Assembly: GCF_016102005.1 (NCBI RefSeq)
Contig: NZ_JACFPL010000002.1
Coordinates: 186,001 to 250,000 of the forward strand
Direction: 5' to 3'
Source: Bifidobacterium choladohabitans
GTDB lineage: Bacteria; Actinomycetota; Actinomycetes; Actinomycetales; Bifidobacteriaceae
Length of the DNA stretch: 64,000 nt
The notes below the pieces were generated by a model. That model ran no database searches and was not told the DNA's origin. It was given only the letters and a program-made list of their open reading frames with translations. The position numbers were made by a program, and so were the translations under genes. Shown here piece by piece: positions 47,964 through 57,720 of the stretch (its first letter is position 1; the number at the start of each line of letters is the position of its first letter).

Positions 47964-48683
47964 TCAGTGGGCTGGACCTTGGTCCCATCCGGCTATCAGA
48001 AATATTCTGGTTGGGTTGACCGGGCGGACCATGCCTGCAATCAGGGCCTGCAGGTCGTCGGTCTTGCCCCGGAGCGCTTGCTGAATGGCCCGGCGGTGGG
48101 CGGTCGGATCGGCGCGTCCCCAGTCCAGGTCCCAGCCCGCATCGTGGGACAGGCGTGAGAGGAAGATGCGCAGGGTCATGCCGTCGCAGTCGGCAAAGGG
48201 ATGCAGGTAGGAGAGCTCGTCGTAGTAGTGGGCCAGACGGTCAACGAAGACCGGACGGTCCAGGCTGGCCAGGTTGCGTTCGGCAGCCAGCTCCTGGCCG
48301 ATGGCCGCGGCTCCCTGCTCCAGCATGGCCGCCGGATACAGGCTGGCCTCGTCCCCCGGTTGAGGTCGCCGCAGCACCCGCTCTTCCGGCAGGCTGGGCA
48401 GCAGCCGGCGGTGGATGGCTTGCAGCTCTTCAAGATCGCCCTCGGTCGCCCAAGGCCGCTGACAGATCAGGATGGTCCGCAGAAAGAGGGCATCCACATT
48501 GGCGTTCGTACTATTGCTCTGGGCTTCCAAATGCCGGGCCTGGTCGGACAGTGCTTCGGCCTGCCTTCTGCCCGCCATAAAGTCGCTTGCCGCCTGCAGG
48601 GCCGGAGGGCCGGGCTGACGGTCATCAAGAAGCAGGTTGCGCAGGGCGAAGGCTACGGCGCTCTGACGTTCGGCTGGTGTCAT
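47964..48683 (-). CDS. Fic-domain protein with degenerate active-site motif
   Basis: A 239-residue Fic-fold protein. The motif that is normally HPFxxGNGRxxR reads HPFADCDGMTLR: the histidine and final arginine remain but the glycine-asparagine pair and first arginine are replaced (C, D, M). Nucleotide transfer is therefore doubtful. The preceding YYDELSYLHPF segment is the usual helix before the loop. No antitoxin-like gene flanks it. A candidate TTTCAG-17-TAGCAT promoter ends 7 bases before the ATG, suggesting a leaderless mRNA. It diverges from ftsK. Confidence 0.7.
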   Translation of the reverse strand: MTPAERQSAVAFALRNLLLDDRQPGPPALQAASDFMAGRRQAEALSDQARHLEAQSNSTNANVDALFLRTILICQRPWATEGDLEELQAIHRRLLPSLPEERVLRRPQPGDEASLYPAAMLEQGAAAIGQELAAERNLASLDRPVFVDRLAHYYDELSYLHPFADCDGMTLRIFLSRLSHDAGWDLDWGRADPTAHRRAIQQALRGKTDDLQALIAGMVRPVNPTRIFLIAGWDQGPAH

Positions 48684-48783
48684 GCCAACGATGCTAGCCC
48701 TGGCGGCCCCCGTCTGAAAGAGTTGTGCACACTGACCCGGCAGGCCCGATGCGGACCGGGGTTTTGGGTAGGCTGAAAGGGTT

Positions 48784-51492
48784 ATGACACGTAAGCAGCA
48801 AGCAGACGCACGCGGTCGCGGCCGGACCGCATCCAAGGACAGTCAAGACCCGGAACCCTTCTGGCACAAGGCCCTGCTGGCCCTGCCCCGGGGCCTGGGA
48901 TCCCTGGTACGTGCCGTGGCCGGCAAGAACGGCGACGACTCCGCCTACCGTAAGGACGGGCTCTGCTTCGTGCTGGTCATCCTGGCCGTGCTCTTTTGTG
49001 CCAGCGAATGGTTCCGTGTGAACGGCTTCCTGGGGCGGGGACTGCACGCCATGGCTGCGGGCGTTCTGGGGCTCTGCAGCATCATCCTGCCGGTGGTTCT
49101 GCTCTTTGCGGCCTTTCGGCTGGTCTGCTACACAGGGCGCGAGGCGGGCAACCTGCCTGTGGTGGGCGGCCTCATGGTGGTGCTCTGGTCGGTCTGCTCC
49201 ATTCTGGATGTGCTCATGGCCTCGGATTATCGCGGCTTCGACATGAAGGCCATCAGCGACTCAGGTGGCCTTTTGGGGTTCTTTCTGGGTTCGCCCCTGG
49301 CCTGGGGGCTGTCCAAGGTCTTCGCCGTCATCATCTTCGTCCTCGTGGCCATTTTCGGCCTCTTCATAACCTTCAGATTCCATATGAGCGACCTCATGGC
49401 CTGGTTGCGCGGGAAGAGGACCCATGCCGCCAGCTCGGCTTCGGCGCAGACCGCCCCCAACGAGGTCCGGCTGGGGGACGACACCCTGCCCTTGGCGCCC
49501 GGCGTGCCAACACACGAGGAGCAGGACCAGGAGGATGCCCAGAACCCCGGCAAGGGCGGGGTGGCCGGCTGGTTCAGTCGGCTGCTGCATGGCCGCATCG
49601 GCAAGGATACGGACACCCATCTGGAACGTTACGAGGCTGACGAGCCATTCTCCCAGGCGGCTTCTCTTGAAGGGGCTGACCAGGGTGATCGGTCGGCGCA
49701 GGATGCCGAATCTGACCAGGTGTCCACGCAGAACATGCCTGCGGTGGAGGCCCCGGCCACGGCCGCTCTCCTGGATGCCAGGGAGCAAGGACACCCCAAG
49801 GTGGATCCAGCTGCCCTGTCCGGCGTGGGGGCTTCGGACCCCTGGGCCGCTGCCGCAGCTGCGGCGGACACTGTGCAGATGGATGCCCAACCCGCTCCGG
49901 GAGCAGGTAATCACACGGCCGGAGCCCAGGGTACCGACGCCTCAAGCTCCTCAGATGATCGCGAGGTGGACGAGAGCCGACCCTATGTGCTGCCCAGCAC
50001 GGATCTGCTGGTCAAGGGCAAGCCCCACGCGGTCAGGACCTCGGCCAACGACGCGGTCATCAAGGCCCTGCAATCGACCTTTCAGCAGTTTGACGTGGAC
50101 GCCAAGGTGGTGGGCTTCCTGCGCGGCCCTTCGGTCACCCAGTACGAGGTGGAGCTGGGCCCGGGTGTCAAGGTGGAGAAGGTAACCAACCTTCAGCGCA
50201 ACATCGCCTACGCGGTGGCCAGCTCGGATGTGCGCATCCTGTCTCCCATCCCCGGCAAGTCGGCCATCGGCATCGAAATTCCCAATGTGGACCGCGAGAT
50301 CGTCCACCTGGGCGACGTGCTGCGCTCCGACAAGGCCCAGCAGGACGACAACCCCATGATGACCGCCGTGGGCAAGGACGTGGAAGGCCACTATGTGACC
50401 GCCGACCTGACCAAGATGCCCCACCTGCTGGTGGCCGGCGCCACAGGTTCGGGCAAGTCCAGCTTCATCAACTCCATGCTGGTTTCGCTGATCATGCGGG
50501 CCACGCCGGAACAGGTCCGCCTGATCATGGTGGACCCCAAGCGTGTGGAGCTGAGCGCCTACGCCGGCATTCCCCACCTGCTCACGCCCATCATCACCGA
50601 ACCCAAGAAGGCCGCCCAGGCCCTGGAATGGGTGGTCAAGGAGATGGACTCCCGCTACGACGACCTGCAGTTCTTCGGATTCCGGCACATCAAAGACTTC
50701 AACAAGGCTGTCCGCGAGGGCAAGGTCCACGCCCCCGCCGGCTCCAACCGCAAGGTGGCCCCGTACCCCTACCTGGTCGTGGTGGTCGACGAGATGGCCG
50801 ACCTGATGATGGTGGCCAAGAACGACGTGGAGAGCTCCATTCAGCGGATCACCCAGCTGGCGCGTGCCGCCGGCGTCCACCTGGTCCTGGCCACCCAGCG
50901 ACCCTCGGTGGATGTGGTCACCGGCCTGATCAAGGCCAATATTCCCTCCAGGCTGGCCTTCGCCACATCCTCCTCGACGGATTCCCGGGTCATTCTGGAT
51001 GCCACCGGAGCCGAGACCCTGATCGGCCAGGGCGACGCCCTCTTCCTGCCCATGGGCCAGGCCAAACCCACCCGCGTCCAGGGCGCCTGGGTCTCCGAGT
51101 CCGAGATCCGCAAGGCCGTGGATTATGTGCGCACCCAGCGCAAGCCCCACTACCGTGAGGACATCGAGCAGATGGCCGACAAGGCCGACCACAAGAACGA
51201 GATCCAGGAGGAGATCGGCGACGACATGGACGAGCTGCTCCAGGCGGCCGAGCTGGTGGTGACCACCCAGTTCGGATCCACCTCCATGCTCCAGCGCAAG
51301 CTGCGTGTGGGCTTCGCCAGGGCAGGGAGGCTGATGGACCTGCTGGAGTCGAGGGGAATTGTGGGGCCGTCGGAGGGTTCCAAGGCCCGCGAGGTGCTCA
51401 TCCAGCCGCCGCAGCTGCAGCAGGCCCTGGCCTTCATCCGAGGCGACGCCACCTCCATGGATCCCGCCCCGGATGAGCAAGCGCAGGGCTGA
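48784..51492 (+). CDS. ftsK: DNA translocase FtsK/SpoIIIE
   Basis: A 902-residue septum-located DNA pump that aligns terminus DNA for XerCD. It has four N-terminal membrane helices (about residues 55-200), an acidic and Pro/Ala-rich linker, and the motor domain with Walker [13 protein letters not shown] around residue 553 and [14 protein letters not shown] (Walker B). The C-terminal gamma domain, [27 protein letters not shown], contacts XerD and KOPS. All parts are present, so with xerC and xerD the window holds the full resolution machinery. Confidence 0.96.
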   Translation: MTRKQQADARGRGRTASKDSQDPEPFWHKALLALPRGLGSLVRAVAGKNGDDSAYRKDGLCFVLVILAVLFCASEWFRVNGFLGRGLHAMAAGVLGLCSIILPVVLLFAAFRLVCYTGREAGNLPVVGGLMVVLWSVCSILDVLMASDYRGFDMKAISDSGGLLGFFLGSPLAWGLSKVFAVIIFVLVAIFGLFITFRFHMSDLMAWLRGKRTHAASSASAQTAPNEVRLGDDTLPLAPGVPTHEEQDQEDAQNPGKGGVAGWFSRLLHGRIGKDTDTHLERYEADEPFSQAASLEGADQGDRSAQDAESDQVSTQNMPAVEAPATAALLDAREQGHPKVDPAALSGVGASDPWAAAAAAADTVQMDAQPAPGAGNHTAGAQGTDASSSSDDREVDESRPYVLPSTDLLVKGKPHAVRTSANDAVIKALQSTFQQFDVDAKVVGFLRGPSVTQYEVELGPGVKVEKVTNLQRNIAYAVASSDVRILSPIPGKSAIGIEIPNVDREIVHLGDVLRSDKAQQDDNPMMTAVGKDVEGHYVTADLTKMPHLLVAGATGSGKSSFINSMLVSLIMRATPEQVRLIMVDPKRVELSAYAGIPHLLTPIITEPKKAAQALEWVVKEMDSRYDDLQFFGFRHIKDFNKAVREGKVHAPAGSNRKVAPYPYLVVVVDEMADLMMVAKNDVESSIQRITQLARAAGVHLVLATQRPSVDVVTGLIKANIPSRLAFATSSSTDSRVILDATGAETLIGQGDALFLPMGQAKPTRVQGAWVSESEIRKAVDYVRTQRKPHYREDIEQMADKADHKNEIQEEIGDDMDELLQAAELVVTTQFGSTSMLQRKLRVGFARAGRLMDLLESRGIVGPSEGSKAREVLIQPPQLQQALAFIRGDATSMDPAPDEQAQG

Positions 51493-51599
51493 ACATCGGC
51501 CCAAAAAGCTGGGCCTGGTCTACCGTTATGATGAAACTGCCGCCCGGCATCTCTTGTTGGACGGCCCGAGCGCACGAGTATCGCGTATAAGGAGTGGCA

Positions 51600-52205
51600 A
51601 TGCAGGAGCATGCCGAGTCAGAGACCGGTCGTGAGAGGCGCAGACTTCTCGAAGGATGGAATTCACCCCCAAACCTGGTCACCTACACCCGTATCCTCCT
51701 GGTCCTGGTCTTCATCGCCCTGGATCTGATGGCCGGTCCCTGGGGCGAACGCAGGCCTGGCATGCGTTGGACCGCCGCCGTGCTCTTCGTCCTCGCCGCC
51801 TCGACCGATAAGCTGGACGGGTGGCTGGCCCGCCGGTACAACCAGGTGACCGAGCTGGGCAAACTCATGGACCCCATCGCCGACAAGCTGTTGATCTGTT
51901 CGGCGCTGATTGTGGCCTCCGTCTTCGGCGAGCTCTGGTGGTGGGTCACTGTGCTCTTCCTGGTGCGGGAACTTGGCATCACCCTGCTGCGGGTCCTGGT
52001 CATCAACAAGCAGGGCCGGGTCATCGCCGCCTCCCAGGCTGGCAAGTACAAGACCTTGTTTGAGTGCATCGGCCTGGGCATGCTCATGGTGCCTTTGTCG
52101 ACGGTCTGGCCCTGGTACCTGGTGGCCACCCGCGTGGTCATCCTGGTGGCCCTGGCCCTCTGCCTCTACTCGGGAGCGGAATACGTGATGGGGATGCGGC
52201 GATGA
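51600..52205 (+). CDS. pgsA: CDP-diacylglycerol-glycerol-3-phosphate 3-phosphatidyltransferase
   Basis: Makes phosphatidylglycerophosphate, first step of PG and cardiolipin synthesis. The CDP-alcohol phosphatidyltransferase motif reads DKLDGWLARRY...GKLMDPIADK, with the DG-x2-AR-x8-G-x3-D-x3-D spacing intact. 201 residues, several membrane helices. AAGGAG precedes ATG 51600. Coupled to cinA by overlapping ATGA. The sequence ftsK-pgsA-cinA-clgR-recA is conserved in actinobacteria. Confidence 0.93.
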   Translation: MQEHAESETGRERRRLLEGWNSPPNLVTYTRILLVLVFIALDLMAGPWGERRPGMRWTAAVLFVLAASTDKLDGWLARRYNQVTELGKLMDPIADKLLICSALIVASVFGELWWWVTVLFLVRELGITLLRVLVINKQGRVIAASQAGKYKTLFECIGLGMLMVPLSTVWPWYLVATRVVILVALALCLYSGAEYVMGMRR

Positions 52206-52771
52206 TCGGCAAGAGCGTGCAGGGCCGTTGCGACGACCTGGCTGGACGGATCATCGACACCTGCCGTGATTCGGGCCTGTTCCTGGCCGCCGCCGAATCG
52301 CTGACCGGGGGGCTGTTGGCCGATGCCTTCGTCAGGATCCCCGGGGCCTCAGACGTCTTTCTTGGATCGGCCGTCACCTACGACATCGCTGCCAAGGCCG
52401 CCATCCTCAAGGTGGACCAGGACCTGCTGGCCACCCAGGGCGCGGTCCATCCACGGGTCGCCCAGGAGATGGCCGAGGGCACGGCCAGGCTCTACACCAG
52501 GCCGGGGCACGAGGACACGGTCATCGGCATGGCCACTACCGGTGTGGCCGGTCCGGGCCCTGACGGGGACGATCCTGCCGGGCTGGTCTACATCGGTCTG
52601 GCCCTGCCTGTTCGTGTGCTGGGTCGACGTATAGAGACCGGCCTTCAGTCCCATGCCTACCGCACCTATGCCTATGAGCTGCATCTGGACGGCGATCGCG
52701 AACAGGTGCGCCGGGGTACGGTCATGCGGATTCTGGACCAGCTGGATCGGGCCCTGCACTCGCTCGGCTGA
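52202..52771 (+). CDS. cinA: CinA C-terminal-type nicotinamide-nucleotide amidohydrolase
   Basis: A 189-residue stand-alone CinA C-terminal domain (PncC type), which hydrolyses NMN to nicotinate mononucleotide. It has AAAESLTGGLLADAFVRIPGAS near the N terminus and GMATTGVAGPGPDGDDPAGLVYIGLA, both family signatures. The N-terminal molybdopterin-binding COG1058 domain of full CinA is absent. Overlaps pgsA by 4 bp. Confidence 0.9.
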   Translation: MIGKSVQGRCDDLAGRIIDTCRDSGLFLAAAESLTGGLLADAFVRIPGASDVFLGSAVTYDIAAKAAILKVDQDLLATQGAVHPRVAQEMAEGTARLYTRPGHEDTVIGMATTGVAGPGPDGDDPAGLVYIGLALPVRVLGRRIETGLQSHAYRTYAYELHLDGDREQVRRGTVMRILDQLDRALHSLG

Positions 52772-52823
52772 CGGCCTGATGCGGTGAGTCGCTTCTACTA
52801 ACCGCTGTCGGCCTTGCGCATAC

Positions 52824-52837
52824 GTGACCTTGGTCAC
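52824..52837. promoter_or_regulatory. Inverted repeat GTGACC-TT-GGTCAC upstream of clgR
   Basis: Six-base arms with a two-base spacer, 100 bases upstream of the clgR start and 53 bases past cinA. It could be an operator of the ClgR/HTH regulator or of another factor; no known consensus is claimed. Confidence 0.35.
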
Positions 52838-52936
52838 AAAGCAGGCCTTTCGGGTTCCTCCCCTGGAATAATCCAGCGGCCTGTCTGTTGGTCACTGTGT
52901 AAGAAGTTGAACACGATAATGGCGAAAGGGGCTGCT

Positions 52937-53455
52937 ATGGCCAGCACCGAGACCGTGATGACTCGAACCAACGATACCTATGATGTCAAGCCGGCCGCAC
53001 CCGGAGTGGAGCGCAACGCGCGGGTTCGTGATCTGACTCCCGCCCAGCGTCGTGCCGTCGTCTTCGCCCAGCAGCAGGTGATCCGTGCCAAGGCCGCCAA
53101 GAAGGCCAAGGAGGAGCGCCAGGCCAACCTGAACAAGATGTGGATGGAGGAGGACGGCATGGAAGCCAGCCGTCAGCGGGCAGCCTCCAACAACGACGGC
53201 CGGGCCGTCACCCATACCGTCTCCCTGCGCGAGGCCCTGGGCCACGTGCTGCGCGAGCTGAGGACCAACGATCACAAGACCCTGCGTGAGGTCAGCGAGA
53301 AGGCCGGTGTGTCCCTGGGCTACCTGTCCGAGGTGGAACGCGGCCAGAAGGAGGCCAGCTCCGAACTGCTGAGCTCCATCGCCGACGCGCTGGGCCTGGG
53401 TGTGCCGCAGACCCTGCGGATGGTGGCGGACTACCTGGAGTCCACTCAGGAGTAA
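52937..53455 (+). CDS. clgR: ClgR-like XRE-family regulator
   Basis: A 172-residue regulator. The C-terminal HTH is [40 protein letters not shown], closely matching the actinobacterial ClgR, which activates clp proteases and stress genes. The N-terminal 100 residues are longer than usual, basic and glutamine-rich. The C terminus, YLESTQE, lacks the Ala-Ala tail by which ClpP degrades ClgR elsewhere. ATG 52937 follows AAAGGGG; ATG 52919 is the alternative. Position between cinA and recA is the standard one. Confidence 0.85.
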   Translation: MASTETVMTRTNDTYDVKPAAPGVERNARVRDLTPAQRRAVVFAQQQVIRAKAAKKAKEERQANLNKMWMEEDGMEASRQRAASNNDGRAVTHTVSLREALGHVLRELRTNDHKTLREVSEKAGVSLGYLSEVERGQKEASSELLSSIADALGLGVPQTLRMVADYLESTQE

Positions 53456-53495
53456 GCATGTCAGGTTCCGCCGGTTGAATCGGCGGACCGTTCTT

Positions 53496-53529
53496 GAGGG
53501 CGTCCGGTTCTGAGGAACCAGGCGCCCTC
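53496..53529 (+). terminator. Intrinsic terminator of clgR
   Basis: Stem GAGGGCG / CGCCCTC (53496-53502, 53523-53529) with an inner stem GGTTC / GAACC, followed by TTCT. A second small hairpin, TCCGCCG / CGGCGGA (53467-53473, 53481-53487), lies just before it. Confidence 0.7.
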
Positions 53530-53600
53530 TTCTGCTGACTGTCGGTTGCTACCGTAGAAGGGGTGTGACAGGGTGGGTCTTGGACGAAAGGTGATGTCGG

Positions 53601-53834
53601 GTGCGTGAACGGGAATTCTGGCAGCTGCTGGAGGAGGTCTTCGGCCGGGTCTACGGACGCAGTCTGGCCCGTGACCAGAGGCTGACCGCCCTGGATGCCA
53701 TGACCGTAATAGAGGCCCTGGATGCGGGTGTGGAGCCGCGCGTGGTCTGGAATGTGCTCTGCGATCAGATGGAGATTCCCGACTCCCGGCGCTGGGGGAA
53801 GGACCACAATGCGCCGCCCCTGCCGGCAGCCTGA
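53601..53834 (+). CDS. DUF3046 protein
   Basis: A 77-residue protein of the actinobacterial DUF3046 family, REREFWQLLEEVFGRVYGRSLARD at the start and VWNVLCDQMEIPDSRRWG at the end. It is found regularly just before recA, as here. GTG start, AAAGG at 9 bases. Function unknown; the tight linkage to recA suggests, but does not show, a role in DNA metabolism. Confidence 0.85.
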   Translation: MREREFWQLLEEVFGRVYGRSLARDQRLTALDAMTVIEALDAGVEPRVVWNVLCDQMEIPDSRRWGKDHNAPPLPAA

Positions 53835-53883
53835 TCGGCGGGTTTTATCCTCCGCGAATTTATTGCCCATTCCAGGTGATTTT

Positions 53884-53913
53884 CGAACATTTGTTCGCAT
53901 AGTCGGGTATACT
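53884..53913 (+). promoter_or_regulatory. SOS box and promoter of recA
   Basis: CGAACATTTGTTCG (53884-53897) is a perfect CGAAC-N4-GTTCG LexA site of the Gram-positive type. TATACT (53908-53913) is the -10 element, and the SOS box covers the -35 region, so LexA would block RNA polymerase directly. The recA ATG follows 150 bases later. Confidence 0.9.
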
Positions 53914-54062
53914 GATACCCATGGTCCGGTGACCATCGGCACGTTCGACCACATCGGGCGCCGGGACCGCAGACGGGTTCCGACGGCGGATAGGCTGTCA
54001 ATCGTGAGGTCATCAATCAGGATGTCGTCATCGTGAGGTCGGTTACGAAGAAGGAGAGCCAT

Positions 54063-55217
54063 ATGGCACGTCAGAGCAACAGTGGCAAGGCGAAGAAGGA
54101 AGAGGAGGGCGGGATTGATCCCCGTCGCCAGGCAGCCTTGAACACGGCCCTCGCGCAGGTGGAGAAGAGCTTTGGCAAGGGTTCGGCCATGCGTCTGGGT
54201 GACAAGCCCGCCCAGGACGTGGAGGTCATTCCCACCGGGTCCCTGGCCTTGGACATGGCCCTGGGCATCGGCGGACTGCCCCGCGGCCGCATCGTCGAGA
54301 TCTACGGTCCCGAATCCTCGGGCAAGACCACCCTGGCCCTGCATGCGGTGGCCAATGCACAGGCCGGTGGTGGAGTGGCTGCCTTCATCGATGCTGAGCA
54401 CGCTCTGGATCCCGAGTACGCCAAGAAACTGGGCGTGGACACGGACTCCCTGATCGTCTCCCAGCCGGACAACGGCGAGCAGGCGCTGGAGATCGCCGAT
54501 ATGCTGATCAGGTCGGGTGCCCTGGATGTCATCGTCATCGACTCGGTGGCCGCCCTGGTGCCCAAGGCCGAGATCGAGGGTGACATGGGCGACAGCCACG
54601 TGGGTCTGCAGGCCCGTCTGATGAGCCAGGCCCTGCGCAAGATGACCGGTGCCCTGTCCCAGGCCAACACTACGGCCATCTTCATCAACCAGCTCAGGGA
54701 GAAGATCGGCGTCTTCTTCGGCAGCCCGGAGACCACCACCGGCGGCAAGGCCCTGAAATTCTACGCCTCGGTCCGCTTGGACATCCGCCGTATCCAGACC
54801 CTGAAGAACGGCGACGAGGCGGTGGGCAATCGCACCAAGGTCAAGGTGGTCAAGAACAAGATGGCTCCGCCCTTTAAGGTGGCCGAATTCGACATTCTCT
54901 ACGGGGAGGGCATCTCCAAGGAGGGTTCGGTTCTGGACATGGCTCTGCAGACCAACATCGTCAAGAAGTCGGGCTCCTGGTTCACCTACGAGGGCGATCA
55001 GCTGGGTCAGGGCAGGGAGAACGTCCGTCAGTTCCTCAAGGACAACCCCGGCCTGACCAAGGAGATCGAGGACAAGGTCAAGGTTGCCTTCGGCCTTATT
55101 CCTGCTCCCTCCGAGGACGACAAGGCCGATCAGGCTGAAGCTGGCCAAGACAGCAAGGAAGACGACTCGGCTCCTGTAGATATCGACAGCACTGTGCCCA
55201 CGGCCCAGGCTGCATGA
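54063..55217 (+). CDS. recA: Recombinase RecA
   Basis: A 384-residue RecA. P-loop [15 protein letters not shown], the Walker B segment [18 protein letters not shown], and the L2 loop region [21 protein letters not shown] are conserved. The C-terminal tail is long and acidic, as usual. ATG 54063 has AAGGAGA at 6 bases. SOS-controlled by the upstream box and followed 4 bp later by recX. Confidence 0.98.
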   Translation: MARQSNSGKAKKEEEGGIDPRRQAALNTALAQVEKSFGKGSAMRLGDKPAQDVEVIPTGSLALDMALGIGGLPRGRIVEIYGPESSGKTTLALHAVANAQAGGGVAAFIDAEHALDPEYAKKLGVDTDSLIVSQPDNGEQALEIADMLIRSGALDVIVIDSVAALVPKAEIEGDMGDSHVGLQARLMSQALRKMTGALSQANTTAIFINQLREKIGVFFGSPETTTGGKALKFYASVRLDIRRIQTLKNGDEAVGNRTKVKVVKNKMAPPFKVAEFDILYGEGISKEGSVLDMALQTNIVKKSGSWFTYEGDQLGQGRENVRQFLKDNPGLTKEIEDKVKVAFGLIPAPSEDDKADQAEAGQDSKEDDSAPVDIDSTVPTAQAA

Positions 55218-55221
55218 CCCG

Positions 55222-56226
55222 ATGATCTCGGCCGAGGACTTCCTCAAGGAAAATCCGGTCCGACTGGCGCAGACCGAGGATCCTGCCGACTCCATCACAG
55301 AATCGGTCGATTCCCGGTCGGACCGGTTCCAGGCAGAACCTGCTGGTGCGTCTGCTCCAGCCAACTCGAGAGGGTCAGTGAGTATTGGAACGGCTTTTGA
55401 TTCCGCTACTGATTCGCGGTCTGCCTCAGGCTCTCCGCATACCTTAACCTCTCTGCCAACTACGGATGTTCGCCCAGCTGCTATCCAGAAGGATGGCAGC
55501 TACAAGGAAGACAGCCGCCCGGTGCAGGCCGCTGCCCTGGGTCTGGGACATGGCGCCCAGTTCGGAGGCAGTCTGGAGGATATTGACAGTCATGCCAATG
55601 CTGATATGGGTGAGGATTCCCTGGCAGGTTGCCATTCCCATGGTCGCCGTTCTGCCCGGGGTTCCGACAGAAGGACCCGCCGCCGTGGCCGTCGTCCACG
55701 TGCTGGCGGCTTTGGCGGAGGTTCCGCGCCTGCAGCCCCTCGAGCGGATGCGGATGATGCGGATGCTTGCCGGGAGGCTGCCCTGACCCTGCTGGATGCA
55801 GCGGCCCGTTCCAGCGGAGCCCTGGCCCGTCGTCTGGTCGACAAGGGGTTTGACACGAACGTGGTCGATCAGGTGATCGATCGGTTGACCAAGCTGGGCC
55901 TGGTAGATGACCAGGCCTATGCCCAGGATCTGCTGCGTTCCTGCCTGCATCGCACCATGGGGGAGCGCGGCGTGCTCTCGGAGATGACCCGTAAGGGACT
56001 GGATCCGGGACTGGCTGCACAGGTAGTGGCCCAAGCCTCTCGTGAGGGACTCTTCGTAGACTCCGCCTACGAGCTCGGTCGCAAGGTGGCCCGGAAGACA
56101 GCCGGACTTGATCTCAAGGTGCGCAAACGGCGATTCTGGAGTGCTGGATCCCGCAAGGGCCACTCTCCCGGCCTCCTCAACCAGGTGGCAGCAGACCTTT
56201 TCGTCTCTGACGACCCTCTCGATTGA
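55222..56226 (+). CDS. recX: Regulatory protein RecX with long disordered N-terminal extension
   Basis: RecX limits RecA filament activity. The conserved helical repeats begin around residue 180, with ACREAALTLLDAAARSSGALARRLVDKGFD and VDDQAYAQDLLRSCLHRTMGERGV. Before that lie about 175 residues that are not conserved in RecX: Ser/Ala/Asp-rich, then Arg/Gly-rich (GRRSARGSDRRTRRRGRR). The protein is 334 residues against about 150-200 in the family. The extension region has weaker codon bias. Starts 4 bp after recA. Convergent with rnpB. Confidence 0.88.
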   Translation: MISAEDFLKENPVRLAQTEDPADSITESVDSRSDRFQAEPAGASAPANSRGSVSIGTAFDSATDSRSASGSPHTLTSLPTTDVRPAAIQKDGSYKEDSRPVQAAALGLGHGAQFGGSLEDIDSHANADMGEDSLAGCHSHGRRSARGSDRRTRRRGRRPRAGGFGGGSAPAAPRADADDADACREAALTLLDAAARSSGALARRLVDKGFDTNVVDQVIDRLTKLGLVDDQAYAQDLLRSCLHRTMGERGVLSEMTRKGLDPGLAAQVVAQASREGLFVDSAYELGRKVARKTAGLDLKVRKRRFWSAGSRKGHSPGLLNQVAADLFVSDDPLD

Positions 56227-56268
56227 GCCGATCGCTGTCAAGGAACCACGTGATAAAGGGGAAGAAAA

Positions 56269-56645
56269 TGAGACCTCTCATATACCCCGGGTTCTGTCAT
56301 CGACCGGATGAAAATCCGGACGACGGATGGCCATCCATCTCGACCTGACGTTGCCGCCAGGCTCTAGCGGCCTACCCGAAGGCGGGACGAGCAGCCCCTG
56401 AATGCCTTCTGCTTGGCCTTGCTCCCGATGAGGCTTGCCATGCGGTCGGCGTTACCGTCGACCCGGTGGTCTCTTACACCGCCGTTTCACCCTTGCCCAC
56501 CTTTACCAGGCGAGCGGTCTGTTCTCTGTTGCGCTATCTCTCAGGTCGCCCTGGGCGGACGTTATCCGCCATCGTGCTCTGTGGAGCCCGGAAGTTCCTC
56601 AGCCCTTCCCAGGAGGAGGGGCCGCGGCCATCCGAGAGGTCTCGG
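56269..56645 (-). ncRNA. rnpB: RNase P RNA (type A)
   Basis: The minus strand contains the universal core of RNase P RNA: GAGGAACTTCCGGGCTCC near 56607, then AGGGTGAAACGGCGGTGTA near 56480, and GACAGAACCCGGGGTATA near 56285 at the 3' end. The P1 stem closes the molecule: GAGACCTCTC (56643-56634) pairs with GAGAGGTCTC (56279-56270). These ends set the boundaries, about 377 nt. It lies between recX and hpf, transcribed against both. Confidence 0.93.
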
Positions 56646-56820
56646 GGATACAGCATAGCGGAACTGAACGACCTGACCAGCGGATAGGAACCCGCTCTGG
56701 CCTCAAGCTCAATCAGTGAGTCAGCCCTGCTCTTCGGATACAATCGGAAGCACAGTCGATGGTGACCAAGTCCGCCATCGCACAAGCGGTTCATCCGCTC
56801 ACGAGTGCAAGGAGATTCCC

Positions 56821-57495
56821 ATGGAGATCGTCATTACCGGTCGACATACCCAAATCAAGCAGCGGTTCCGCGATGTTGTGGACAGCAAGATGAACAGGGT
56901 GACGGCCATCGCCCCCGATGCCCAGCGCATCCAGGTCGTTCTGACACATGAAGGCAATCCCCGCCAGGCTGACAGCGCCAAGAGGGTGGAGCTCACGGTC
57001 CAGGCCGGCAAAACCGTAATCCGCGCCGAGGCTTCCAGCGCCGACGAGTTCAGTGCACTGGATATGGCCTTGGACAAGTTGACCCAGCGTCTGCGCCGGG
57101 TCCGCGACCGCCGCAAGGACCACCGCCGTGGACTGGAGCATCCGCCCCTGCCCGCCGATTTGCCCGTGGATGAGCAGGCAGGCGATGAGGGCGATCAGGG
57201 CCAGGAGTCCAACCCGGACAACAGCGCCCAGAGCGCCGTGGCTTCGGACCTGGCACCGGGTCAGTCGGTCGAAGTGCAGGTGGGAGACACCCCCATCGTC
57301 ATCCGCCGCAAGCTGCACATCGCAGAGCCCATGAGCATCGACGAGGCCCTCTACGAGATGGAGCTGATCGGCCACGACTTCTTCCTCTTCGTCAACAAGG
57401 AGACCCAGCGGCCGTCGGTGGTCTACCGTCGGCACGGTTGGAGCTATGGCGTCTTCGAGATTGATACGCCTGAGCATGTGGGCCAGAAGAAGTAA
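56821..57495 (+). CDS. hpf: Long-form ribosome hibernation promoting factor
   Basis: A 224-residue HPF that dimerises ribosomes into inactive 100S particles in stationary phase. The N-terminal S30AE domain starts MEIVITGRHTQIKQRFRDVV; a flexible acidic linker (approximately 125-165) leads to the C-terminal dimerisation domain KLHIAEPMSIDEALYEMELIGHDFFLFVNKE. ATG 56821 follows AAGGAG at 6 bases. Stand-alone, upstream of secA as in other actinobacteria. Confidence 0.95.
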   Translation: MEIVITGRHTQIKQRFRDVVDSKMNRVTAIAPDAQRIQVVLTHEGNPRQADSAKRVELTVQAGKTVIRAEASSADEFSALDMALDKLTQRLRRVRDRRKDHRRGLEHPPLPADLPVDEQAGDEGDQGQESNPDNSAQSAVASDLAPGQSVEVQVGDTPIVIRRKLHIAEPMSIDEALYEMELIGHDFFLFVNKETQRPSVVYRRHGWSYGVFEIDTPEHVGQKK

Positions 57496-57581
57496 CAGTA
57501 AAACGGATATTGAACTGCGGGGCGATTCCCCGGCGGCAGGTTGGCCTGGCCTCCGGAGGATTGCCCTCTTCAATGCCCGGT

Positions 57582-57608
57582 CCGGCTGCCAAGGCCGCAG
57601 CCGGGTTT
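57582..57608 (+). terminator. Terminator of hpf
   Basis: An 8-bp stem CCGGCTGC / GCAGCCGG (57582-57589, 57597-57604) with a 7-base loop, then GTTTGC. Located 87 bp past hpf, leaving about 115 bp for the secA promoter. Confidence 0.55.
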
Positions 57609-57720
57609 GCGGAACCATCGGTTTCGAGAAAATCGGTGCATTCGCGTAAGATAATCAAGGTCTGGGCCTACGTCAGCTGAGGGCGTGCTAGGGCCATAAA
57701 AGAACGGTAGGGAGCGCAAC

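Noticed and set aside
56269-56645. Protein-coding genes in the recX-hpf gap
   Set aside because: Short plus-strand open frames here are the complement of rnpB, whose conserved core and closing P1 stem are clear.
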